Source of the DNA: Nitrospirales bacterium
Lineage (GTDB): Bacteria > Nitrospirota > Nitrospiria > Nitrospirales > UBA8639
Reading direction: 5' to 3'
Assembly: GCA_029261295.1 (NCBI GenBank)
Contig: JAJDBP010000003.1
Span: 1 to 64,000 of the forward strand
Length of the DNA: 64,000 bases
The position numbers and the translations under genes are program-made. Positions 43,838 to 51,234 of this stretch are shown piece by piece (positions within the stretch are counted from its first letter, which is position 1; every line of letters starts with the position of its first letter). The notes below the pieces were generated by a model. It made no database searches. It worked only from the letters and a program-made list of their open reading frames with translations, and was not told the DNA's origin.

Positions 43838-44563
43838 GTGACTCCGGATTTCAATGCCGGCACTCGCAAAGACATGGGAGGAAAAGAGCCCACCTATTTT
43901 TTGCGAGCCCGGTATCTTCAAGCCATTCAAGAGGTAGGGGGAGTGCCCTTGGTGCTCCCTCTAGTTGTAGGCCGAGCTCAACAAACCTTTCTTTTGCAGC
44001 GGCTAGATGGGTTACTGGTAACTGGTAGTGGCTCGGATTTGGCTCCGCAGTTCTATGGAGAATCTCAACAGTACCCCTTTCAGCAAATGAGTGACGAGCG
44101 GGCTCGGTTAGAACTGGGGCTTTCTAAATTAGCTTTTGAACATCAGGTGCCTACATTAGGAATTTGCGGGGGGATGCAATCCATGAATGTGGCCTTGGGT
44201 GGAACGCTCATTCAAGATATCCCAGCTCAAATTCCTACAAAGATTCAACATCTACAGAAAAATTCAGCCGAAAACACCGTACATCCCATTCATATTGAAC
44301 CAAAGACCTTGCTTCGGCGAATAATCAAAAAATCTAGCATTCGGGTGAATAGTTCTCATCACCAATCAGTGAAAACGATTCCCAGCTTATTTGGAGTAAA
44401 TGCCCTTGCTCCCGATGGAGTGATTGAGGGCATTGAGGCTGCTAGTCATCCCTTTTGGTTAGGAGTGCAGTGGCATCCAGAATTTCTTTACCGCAAAGAT
44501 GCTCTACAGAAGCGTCTTTTCTCAGCTTTCATTAAAGCTGCACGCCAGTTTGCCAATCAATAA
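43838..44563 (+). CDS. Peptidase C26 glutamine amidotransferase (PuuD-like)
   Basis: A class I glutamine amidotransferase-fold hydrolase of the gamma-glutamyl-GABA hydrolase type. The nucleophile Cys is in LGICGGMQ, the catalytic His and Glu in GVQWHPEF, and VTGSGSDLAP near residue 60 is the family loop. The GTG start at 43838 cuts off the usual first strand. The codons just upstream in the same frame read KPVIGVTPDF, as in relatives, but contain no ATG, GTG or TTG before a stop at 43775. The true start may be ATT (43790) or CTG (43799), or an error may hide it. Substrate could be a gamma-glutamyl amine or peptide. Confidence 0.82.
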   Translation: MTPDFNAGTRKDMGGKEPTYFLRARYLQAIQEVGGVPLVLPLVVGRAQQTFLLQRLDGLLVTGSGSDLAPQFYGESQQYPFQQMSDERARLELGLSKLAFEHQVPTLGICGGMQSMNVALGGTLIQDIPAQIPTKIQHLQKNSAENTVHPIHIEPKTLLRRIIKKSSIRVNSSHHQSVKTIPSLFGVNALAPDGVIEGIEAASHPFWLGVQWHPEFLYRKDALQKRLFSAFIKAARQFANQ

Positions 44564-44630
44564 AACATACGAGAGTTTTTTGGTACGTTGATGGCCCTCA
44601 CATGGGGAAGCATGAACGAAAGTACACCTT

Positions 44631-45032
44631 CTACGAGGCAGGGGTTTTTTCTGTGGACGGGTCATCGACTTTGGGCGGAGTGGTGGGTGGAGAGGAAGCC
44701 ACAGGCTTTTCAGTGGCCGAATTTTCGGTTGCGGGTTTAGGAGCAGCAGGTTTTGGGGGTGGTTTGGGTTTCTCAGGTTTGATTCCCCCTTCCCAGTGAG
44801 GACCAGTGTACATTTCGTCAGCCAAGCCTGCTTCCTTCCATCTTTTTTCAAAGTCAGCAGCAGCTCGGTTAGGGGAATCACCTATTCCAACAGTCCGATT
44901 CCATGGATAAATGCGGGGTGAGATTTGGCAGATGGATTCATCTTGCCGCATGTACAGGGCAATGGGGTTCCCACGATAGGGCCCAAGGATAATATGCACC
45001 GTTCCAACGAGTTCGGGAAGAGATTCCATCAT
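44631..45032 (-). CDS. Hypothetical protein with Pro/Lys/Thr-rich tail
   Basis: A 133-residue protein. The first 80 residues look folded (TVHIILGPYRGNPIALYM, DESICQISPRIYPWN, AAADFEKRWKEAG). The rest is a disordered Pro-, Lys- and Thr-rich tail. Two adjacent ATG codons start it, with a weak GGA site. No signal peptide. No family recognised. Confidence 0.5.
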   Translation of the reverse strand: MMESLPELVGTVHIILGPYRGNPIALYMRQDESICQISPRIYPWNRTVGIGDSPNRAAADFEKRWKEAGLADEMYTGPHWEGGIKPEKPKPPPKPAAPKPATENSATEKPVASSPPTTPPKVDDPSTEKTPAS

Positions 45033-45188
45033 TCACATCCATTAATAGGCGATACGAAATGGGAGGTAATAGTGCCACAGCCTTTTGCGGAGTGCAAGGT
45101 TGCTAAAGAGAGAAAACACAAAGAATAGGAGGGAATTTTACGGCCTTCGAAAATAGACGGGAATACTAGCCTGCGGGGAAAGAAAACG

Positions 45189-45668
45189 TTATTTAGTCAG
45201 AAGTTGTTCTACAGGTTGTTCCGTCTTTTTCAAAAGAAATAAGGCCACCATAAGAACAAGGATAACGATGACATGCAGTCCCATGTCCATGAGATAATGG
45301 CGAAAGACCTCTTCCGGGACATTGTCTTGGTGTGAAAATTCGGCACCGGCCGTGAGAATTCGACGGACGGAAGCAATAATTCCTACGTGCAGGAAAGGTT
45401 CGAGTCGAATCCGGTCGGACTGCAAAAACCCTAAGACCGTGCGGAAAAGTTCTAACAGGATAATGACGAACAATAAATCATTGAGTAATGTAATGGTGGC
45501 AGGTAAAAAAGCCTTTTCGACCGATTGCACATATGCGAACCAGCTGTACCCAAACACGAGCATTCCGACGAGGAGAAAGCTCAAACAGGCCGTAATGTAG
45601 CCCCATCTATCGAGGAACTGCATCCACTTGACCCACTGCTTGATGGATTCTGGGGACCAACCCAACAT
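45189..45668 (-). CDS. PsiE family membrane protein
   Basis: A 159-residue protein from the ATG at 45668 (AAAGGAAG site). The longer frame to 45755 overlaps the upstream gene and is rejected. Four helices are visible (ITACLSFLLVGMLVFGYSW, ITLLNDLLFVIILLELFRTV, and two later). The RLEPFLHVGIIASVRRIL motif is characteristic of PsiE (phosphate-starvation-inducible). Function in the family is not established. It follows the CCG-motif gene by 16 bases and is probably co-transcribed. Confidence 0.85.
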   Translation of the reverse strand: MLGWSPESIKQWVKWMQFLDRWGYITACLSFLLVGMLVFGYSWFAYVQSVEKAFLPATITLLNDLLFVIILLELFRTVLGFLQSDRIRLEPFLHVGIIASVRRILTAGAEFSHQDNVPEEVFRHYLMDMGLHVIVILVLMVALFLLKKTEQPVEQLLTK

Positions 45669-45684
45669 ATTCAGACGTCTTCCT

Positions 45685-46086
45685 TTATGCGGTTCCTTGG
45701 TGTGGAGTATTAGGAGCGGGTTCTGAAACTTTATCTTCGGACCGCATTTGGCCAAATTTCAAATCTTGCATGGCACTAGCCCCGATAGTATTCCCGCAGC
45801 ACATGACTTTCTCAAACCCTTCGCCACCTCCCATTATCATTAATCGAAGACCACAAGAATCGTTAGAAACTCGTTTCTCGTCAATGGGCATACCCATGAC
45901 CAACGGGCCTTTTTTTCGGCCTCGCCCTTGGTTCAGGGAAGGCACGACGTCGTCTTCGGTCAATTCATGCCCACAACAGACAATTTTTTCAAATCCTTCG
46001 CCGCCGTTCATCACCTTGACGACTAAACCACAGGAATCAGGGTACCGCTTGTGTTCATCAATGATATCACCTTTTTTTAAAGCCAT
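45685..46086 (-). CDS. Duplicated CCG-motif (desulfoferrodoxin-N-like) protein
   Basis: A 133-residue protein made of two repeats. Each has D-S-C-G-L followed by a variable strand and GGEGFEK-(I/V)-(V/M)-CCG (about residues 17-39 and 76-98). The GGEGFEK..CCG stretch resembles the end of the desulfoferrodoxin N-terminal zinc/iron knuckle, but each repeat has three Cys instead of four. Metal binding is plausible, perhaps between repeats. AAGGAGAG precedes the start. It lies upstream of psiE in the same orientation. Confidence 0.65.
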   Translation of the reverse strand: MALKKGDIIDEHKRYPDSCGLVVKVMNGGEGFEKIVCCGHELTEDDVVPSLNQGRGRKKGPLVMGMPIDEKRVSNDSCGLRLMIMGGGEGFEKVMCCGNTIGASAMQDLKFGQMRSEDKVSEPAPNTPHQGTA

Positions 46087-46252
46087 CCGTTCTCTCCTTC
46101 ATATGTAAGAAAATACCTATGTATAGGAATGAGGTCATAGAGCATGAAAATAAGTCGTATGGAGAATATTGAAAAAGTCTCGATGGATAGCTAAACAAAT
46201 TGCTAAGGGGAATGTCCAGGAAGGGTCATTGGCCTCTTGGTCAATAGGAGGT

Positions 46253-47341
46253 TTATACAATCATATCAGTTGGATTCATAATCTGAGCGAGGATCGCACG
46301 GTGAGAAGGAATGCCGACCATAGTTGAGAGGGTGGAACTATCAATTGGGTGATACGGATAGACAAATTGCTGTTTCACGGCATGAATTCTGGCCAAGCTG
46401 GCTGCCACTTGATTGGTGTCTAGCTGATGCGAGGAGAGTGCGTGACCTAAAGCTTGAAAGGTGTCCGTCGCCAGAGCTCGACTTTTACAGACAAGCAACA
46501 TATCGGCACCAGCTTGCAAAGAACGAATGGCGGCATCACCAATAGGTGCATGGTCTAAAATCGCGCGCATTTCCAAATCGTCACTGAGGATCACACCCGA
46601 AAAACCTAAGTCCTGGCGCAGGAGTTCTGACAAAATTGTTGAAGAAAGTGTCGCCGGATACGTGGGATCTAGAGCTGGATAATGAACATGGGCGGTCATC
46701 ATTGCCTGAAGACCGTGATTAATGGCGTAACGAAATGGTTCTAATTCTATTTCTTCCAGCCGGTGACGAGAGGCAGACACAGTGGGAAGTTCAAAGTGCG
46801 AGTCTGTACTGGTATCGCCATGTCCTGGGAAATGTTTCCCGCAGGCCAAGACTCGATGATCTTGGAGTCCGGCGATCGTGGCAGCACCCATCTGGCAGAC
46901 TTGTTCCGGCTTTGTCCCAAAGGCACGATTCCCAATGATGGGATTAGCTGGGTTGGTATGAATATCCAGCACAGGGGCCATATTCATATTGATGCCGACA
47001 CTTCGCAATTCTTTCGCAGTGACCGCGGCGGCTTGATAGGCCATGTCCGTTGAGCCAGATTGAGCGACGGTGGAGGCTGGGGGGAAAATCGTAAAATCAG
47101 ATGGTAGGCGCGAGACTCGTCCTCCTTCTTGATCAATGGCTATCAGTAGGGAGGTGTCACCCGCTACTGCTTGCAAATCGTTGGTCAGCTGGGCGATTTG
47201 TTCAGGGTTCACCAAATTGCGCGAAAAGAGAATTACACCACCGGGGCGGAAATCCTGCATCCAGGTTCGAAGATCCGGAGTGACCTCCGTCTCTTCGAAC
47301 CCGATCATGCATAATTGTCCGATATCGTTGATGGGATTCAC
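46253..47341 (-). CDS. nagZ: Beta-N-acetylhexosaminidase (GH3)
   Basis: A 362-residue glycoside hydrolase family 3 enzyme. The signature KHFPGHGDTSTDSH near 171 holds the catalytic His-Asp dyad, and VILSDDLEMRAI near 245 holds the nucleophile Asp. In Gram-negatives NagZ removes GlcNAc from anhydro-muropeptides in peptidoglycan recycling. The start is a GTG, 13 bases downstream of the pepA stop, with a poor ribosome-binding site, so coupled translation is likely. Cytoplasmic (no signal peptide). Confidence 0.92.
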   Translation of the reverse strand: MNPINDIGQLCMIGFEETEVTPDLRTWMQDFRPGGVILFSRNLVNPEQIAQLTNDLQAVAGDTSLLIAIDQEGGRVSRLPSDFTIFPPASTVAQSGSTDMAYQAAAVTAKELRSVGINMNMAPVLDIHTNPANPIIGNRAFGTKPEQVCQMGAATIAGLQDHRVLACGKHFPGHGDTSTDSHFELPTVSASRHRLEEIELEPFRYAINHGLQAMMTAHVHYPALDPTYPATLSSTILSELLRQDLGFSGVILSDDLEMRAILDHAPIGDAAIRSLQAGADMLLVCKSRALATDTFQALGHALSSHQLDTNQVAASLARIHAVKQQFVYPYHPIDSSTLSTMVGIPSHRAILAQIMNPTDMIV

Positions 47342-47354
47342 GCAATCTCGATGC

Positions 47355-48863
47355 TTAAGATCCGTTTGCGCGGTTGATCAGATATTGAATCAGGAGTCGA
47401 GTGCCAGTACCGGTGGGGCCTTTCGAGAAACACGCGCGTTCACTGGCGCTCCAATCAGTGGCGGCAATATCCAAATGGACCCACGGATGATCACCGGTAA
47501 ATTTACTCAGGAACATGGCGGCGGTAATCATGCCGCCTCCGCGTCCGCCGATATTGCGCATATCAGCCACATCACTTTTTAATTGTTCAAAATATTCATC
47601 CCACAACGGCATTTCCCAGACGCGTTCGCCGGAATCATTCCCAGCTTGCCGCATGGCGGTTTTCAGAGCATCGTCATTGCCAAGCATGCCGATGGCAACG
47701 TTTCCGAGTGCGACCATGGCCGCGCCGGTTAAGGTGGCAATGTCGATCACGCAGGCTGGTTTCAAACGTGTGGCGTAGGCCAAACCATCAGCCAAAATCA
47801 GGCGTCCTTCGGCATCGGTGTTGAGGACCTCGACGGTTTTTCCCGAAAGCATGGTGAGCACGTCGCCGGGCTTCGTGGCCCGTCCTCCTGGCATATTTTC
47901 GGTCACAGGAAGCAATCCGATCACATTCATGGAAAGTTTGAGTAGTGAAACAGCACGAATGGCTGCCAAGACTTCAGCACCTCCGGTCATATCGGCCTTC
48001 ATATGATCCATATTTTCTGATGGTTTCAATGAGATACCGCCAGAATCAAACGTGACGGTTTTGCCGACTAAGACCACAGGGCGTTGAGCCTTTGGACCTC
48101 CGGAGTATTCCAAAATAATAAAATGCGGTGGTTCAATGCTGCCTTGCGCCACGCCCAACAGCCCACCCATGCCCAGCTTTACCATATGCTGGCGTTCGAG
48201 TACTTTCATGCGAATTTTGGATTCTTTAGCAATGGCCTTAGCTTCTGCGACCACGCGGGAGGGTTTCATCACATTGGCAGGATGGTTGCACATATTTCGG
48301 ACAAAGCATGTCGCTTCCCCGAGGATCTGTCCACGTTTGGCCCCGGTGGTGACTTTAGCTTGGCTAGCTGAGGTTGGGGCTAACACGGTACACGATTGCA
48401 AGGTTTTGCGATCGGCGGTGTGGTCCGTGCGATATTCAGAAAAACGATAATCTCCTACGACCAGGCCTTCCGCCATGGCTTGGGCCACTTTATCAAGCTT
48501 GTCTATGGCTTTAGGGACATCAGGCATCACACAAGTGATCCCTTTGGCTTTCACGCGTCTTGCCTGTTTCACCGCGGTGCCCATGGCCTGTCGTACGCGT
48601 TCAAGAGTCATGGTATCCCATGCCCCGAGCCCTACAAGCAACACCCGTTTGGCTCCAACTTTCCCATTGATATGTAATAGGGTCGTCTGGTTAGCTTTTC
48701 CTGAAAATTCACCGGATTTCCTAAGATCGGTCAACTGTCCACCCAATTTTTTGTCTATGGGCCGGATGGCCTTGCTCCAAGCCTTTTCTTGTTCGTAGCC
48801 CAAACAGACCAACACATCCGTTGTAATCGTGGTGACTTCACCACTCTTAACCTGAATATTCAT
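47355..48863 (-). CDS. pepA: Leucyl aminopeptidase (M17)
   Basis: A 502-residue cytosolic dizinc aminopeptidase. The M17 signature NTDAEGRL near 346 is intact, with GKTVTFDSGGISLKP near 267 and KADMTGGAEV near 289 providing the other metal ligands. AAGGAGG lies 3-4 bases before the ATG. It releases N-terminal residues from peptides. nagZ follows directly and queE precedes it by 65 bases. Confidence 0.96.
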   Translation of the reverse strand: MNIQVKSGEVTTITTDVLVCLGYEQEKAWSKAIRPIDKKLGGQLTDLRKSGEFSGKANQTTLLHINGKVGAKRVLLVGLGAWDTMTLERVRQAMGTAVKQARRVKAKGITCVMPDVPKAIDKLDKVAQAMAEGLVVGDYRFSEYRTDHTADRKTLQSCTVLAPTSASQAKVTTGAKRGQILGEATCFVRNMCNHPANVMKPSRVVAEAKAIAKESKIRMKVLERQHMVKLGMGGLLGVAQGSIEPPHFIILEYSGGPKAQRPVVLVGKTVTFDSGGISLKPSENMDHMKADMTGGAEVLAAIRAVSLLKLSMNVIGLLPVTENMPGGRATKPGDVLTMLSGKTVEVLNTDAEGRLILADGLAYATRLKPACVIDIATLTGAAMVALGNVAIGMLGNDDALKTAMRQAGNDSGERVWEMPLWDEYFEQLKSDVADMRNIGGRGGGMITAAMFLSKFTGDHPWVHLDIAATDWSASERACFSKGPTGTGTRLLIQYLINRANGS

Positions 48864-48928
48864 ATGCCTCCTTCGAAAAATAGGATAAGGGTTTTCAAAT
48901 GGTAAGAAACGTATTCTGAAAAATGACG

Positions 48929-49576
48929 CTAGACACCTCGAGTGTCAGGATCCCAAATCAACTTATGTAATTGCACTTGAACGCGAACAGGAAGCCGGTC
49001 ACTCAGAACCCACTCGGCTAAGGGCCGTAGCTCAAGGGAGCCAAAGACCGGGCTAAACAATACGGCACACCGGTCTCCCAATCCATACTTGGTCACAATG
49101 TTTTTACTCCACTCATAATCCGCCTGGTCCTTCAAGACAAATTTTACTTCATCTTTTTTGGAGAGGTGTTCAATATTGGCCCATCGCATTCTATCAGTCA
49201 TCCCGCTGCCAGGGCATTTCACATCCATGATAATAGACACGCGTGGATCTATAGCAGAGATATCAAAAGTTCCGCTGGTTTCAATCATGACCTGATGCCC
49301 GACATCACACAACTTCTTTAACAATACCAAAGCTTCTGGCTGATGCAACGGTTCGCCACCAGTGACTTCGACCAAAGGACAGCCATAAGACTGCACGCGT
49401 TCCATTACCGAGTCGAAGGTCATGGGTTCTCCACCATGAAAGGCATATTCTGTATCACACCAGGTGCAGCGAAGAGGACAACCAGTTAGGCGAATAAACA
49501 CACAAGGTTCTCCAATTCGAGTGGATTCACCTTGAATGCTATGAAAAATTTCCGTGATTTGCAGAGTTTGCGACAT
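48929..49576 (-). CDS. queE: 7-carboxy-7-deazaguanine synthase
   Basis: A 215-residue radical SAM enzyme of queuosine/7-deazaguanine biosynthesis. It has SIQGEST near the start, the cluster motif CPLRCTWC near 32-40 with the following DTEYAF, and VTGGEPL near 70. The length suits QueE. It converts carboxytetrahydropterin to 7-carboxy-7-deazaguanine. Other queuosine genes are not in the window. Confidence 0.93.
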   Translation of the reverse strand: MSQTLQITEIFHSIQGESTRIGEPCVFIRLTGCPLRCTWCDTEYAFHGGEPMTFDSVMERVQSYGCPLVEVTGGEPLHQPEALVLLKKLCDVGHQVMIETSGTFDISAIDPRVSIIMDVKCPGSGMTDRMRWANIEHLSKKDEVKFVLKDQADYEWSKNIVTKYGLGDRCAVLFSPVFGSLELRPLAEWVLSDRLPVRVQVQLHKLIWDPDTRGV

Positions 49577-49715
49577 GGCCTTTATGGAGAATGAATCAAC
49601 GTAGTGCTTTGGATTCTATTGAATCTCCGTTTAGTAGGGAAAAGAAATCAAAGAAATAAGATGTGTACAAAAAGGCTTGTACGTATCAGAGAAAATTGGC
49701 TAGAGAGGAATGGTC

Positions 49716-49814
49716 AAAAAGTCGTCCAGCAAGGCCGCAGCCATGTAGACGCGTGGAGCGTACGCCAGTACGTGAGCACGGCAAAATGGCGAGAACGCCC
49801 CTGGTGACTTTTTT
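49716..49814. repeat. Palindromic intergenic element (REP/MITE-like)
   Basis: About 99 bp bounded by imperfect inverted ends (AAAAAGTCGTCCAG at 49716-49729 and CTGGTGACTTTTTT at 49801-49814). Inside are short hairpins, CGTAC/GTACG near 49759-49772 and GGCG/CGCC near 49788-49799. It resembles dispersed intergenic repeats I remember from Nitrospira genomes. That memory is unverified, and no second copy was found in this window. It may also end transcripts of the flanking genes. Confidence 0.5.
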
Positions 49815-49825
49815 CAGCATTCCTT

Positions 49826-50521
49826 TTAGGCCCATTGAGTGACGGGCCATCCCTGTTGCTTCGCAATGCGCGCCATTCCACGAATGGGATTCACTACAAA
49901 AGGATGCCCAACCAATTGTAAGGCCTCAAAATCACCAGGGCTGTCTCCATAGGCGTAACTTCGGCTCAGGTCCAGATTATACTGAGCGGCCAATCGTTCG
50001 ATATATCGACCTTTCCCTTCACCATAAGGCAGGGGAGCAAAGACCCGGCCAGTATAGAGCCCCGATTGGGTTTCTAATTTGGCACCAAACACCAAAGACA
50101 CGCCAAGTTTCTCGGCCAAAGGTTTGACCAAACAGTCAGGTGACCCGCTCACGACCGCCACAACATGCTCCGAATTTTTGTGATGTGCGAGGCGGCTTAG
50201 GGCTCGAGAGGCTACACGGGGCCAAACGAACAGTTCCACATATTCCTTAGCCAGGTGTTCAATGTGGGAGACCTCTAGTCCTTGCAGATAGATCTTATTC
50301 CCTCGGAGAGGACTGAGTGAGATGGGCGGCATGTGTCGAAGGGCATAGCGGAAACTCTTCCACAATTCCGGCCAACCCACCACACCGTCTTGCCACAAAT
50401 AGCGAAAAAACCCAATTTCAATAGATGGTCCAGGAACTAAGGTATTGTCCATATCAAAAAACGCACCGACCCAATGTTGCGCTTGAGTCAGGGGGGTGGC
50501 TGATGAAGAGGAGGTCGTCAT
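49826..50521 (-). CDS. HAD-IB family phosphatase (SerB-like)
   Basis: A 231-residue haloacid-dehalogenase hydrolase. Motif I is FFDMDNTLV near 18, motif II VVSGSP near 121, Lys in GEGKGRY near 172, and motif III YGDSPGD near 194. This matches the HAD-IB subfamily of SerB-like phosphatases, whose substrates include phosphoserine and lipid-linked phosphates. The substrate here is unknown. No good ribosome-binding site. Confidence 0.87.
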   Translation of the reverse strand: MTTSSSSATPLTQAQHWVGAFFDMDNTLVPGPSIEIGFFRYLWQDGVVGWPELWKSFRYALRHMPPISLSPLRGNKIYLQGLEVSHIEHLAKEYVELFVWPRVASRALSRLAHHKNSEHVVAVVSGSPDCLVKPLAEKLGVSLVFGAKLETQSGLYTGRVFAPLPYGEGKGRYIERLAAQYNLDLSRSYAYGDSPGDFEALQLVGHPFVVNPIRGMARIAKQQGWPVTQWA

Positions 50522-50588
50522 ACGGGTGTGTGTACGAGAGAGAGTAAAAAATGATGGGTTCCAGCGATTCTACCCGCCATTCTATGCG

Positions 50589-50617
50589 TTGACAAGGACT
50601 GCAGGAGGTTTCATAAT
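50589..50617 (+). promoter_or_regulatory. Sigma-70 promoter of tRNA-Leu
   Basis: Perfect TTGACA (50589-50594), 17-base spacer, CATAAT (50612-50617, 5 of 6 to consensus). The tRNA begins 14 bases after the -10 box, so the transcript probably starts a few bases before it. Confidence 0.85.
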
Positions 50618-50630
50618 CGAAGTATTGAGT

Positions 50631-50714
50631 GCCGAAGTGGTGGAATGGCAGACACGCACGTTTAAGGGGCGTGTGGGGAAACCCATGCGGGTTCAAGTCC
50701 CGCCTTCGGCACCA
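50631..50714 (+). tRNA. tRNA-Leu, anticodon read as AAG
   Basis: Complete tRNA with encoded CCA. The 7-bp acceptor stem is GCCGAAG/CTTCGGC, discriminator A. The 3-bp D stem is GTG/CAC, and the anticodon stem is CACGT/GCGTG with a terminal T-G pair. The loop is TTAAGGG, the long variable arm a GGG/CCC stem typical of class II tRNAs, and the T arm is GCGGG-TTCAAGT-CCCGC. The loop places AAG at positions 34-36. Aligned against E. coli tRNA-Leu(GAG) from memory, only this register gives a paired anticodon stem. Leucine identity is strong. The unusual A34 is discussed under findings. Confidence 0.93.
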
Positions 50715-50948
50715 AATTAGTTCCTCCCGACGTCACAATCGATTTCATCTTCAGAAGCCACATCGACAACAATCAAAAGAGTGGAACGTGAACAGAGGCT
50801 TTGAAGGGGGACATTCCCTCTTCGTGAATGTCCTCCCCTTCATGGGGTGACCGGAGCCTTGCGGAGGCACGAGGGGGCGTGGCCCCCTTGTGGGAGCAGG
50901 AGCCAGGTATCCGCTCATGCGACTTCAAGTCCCGCCTTCGGCACCAAA
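50684..50948 (+). repeat. 33-bp direct repeat of the tRNA-Leu 3' end
   Basis: The last 31 bases of the tRNA plus two following bases (50684-50716) recur at 50916-50948 with two mismatches. The 199 bp between contain two hairpins: 50803-50841 (about 14-bp arms) and GGGGGC/GCCCCC-like at 50872-50887. This is the pattern left by site-specific integration at a tRNA gene, or by partial tRNA duplication. No integrase gene is present. Confidence 0.75.
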
Positions 50949-51234
50949 AGTCGAAGGGTTCGAGCAAGATCTGCCCAATGATCAGAGCGTCCGTCCCATC
51001 GAATTTTCAGCAGACATCAATTATCTGAAATTTGACTGATATAAGGTATGTACTGAATCCTCACATTCCTACCCAAGGCTGTTAATTTCCTTTTCTGAAT
51101 TTGGAAGAAAGAAAAATCTTCTGGATACCCTTCAAATCCTTCTCGTTTCTTAATACATTGATAGGGACAGGTGTTGGTTTATTGATTAGGTGGCTTTCTG
51201 GCTTCCCTAGTGCTTTAGACAGGAGAATCTAAGA
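50715..51234. other. 520-bp non-coding region downstream of tRNA-Leu
   Basis: Contains the hairpins and the second copy of the tRNA-end repeat up to 50948. The rest to 51234 is AT-rich with no gene. A GGAG site close to the right edge belongs to the TPR gene. Confidence 0.5.

Noticed and set aside
44522-44881. 119-codon minus-strand frame
   Set aside because: It overlaps the hypothetical gene at 44631 in another frame and runs into the C26 amidotransferase gene. Low-complexity Pro/Lys content reflects the overlapping gene.
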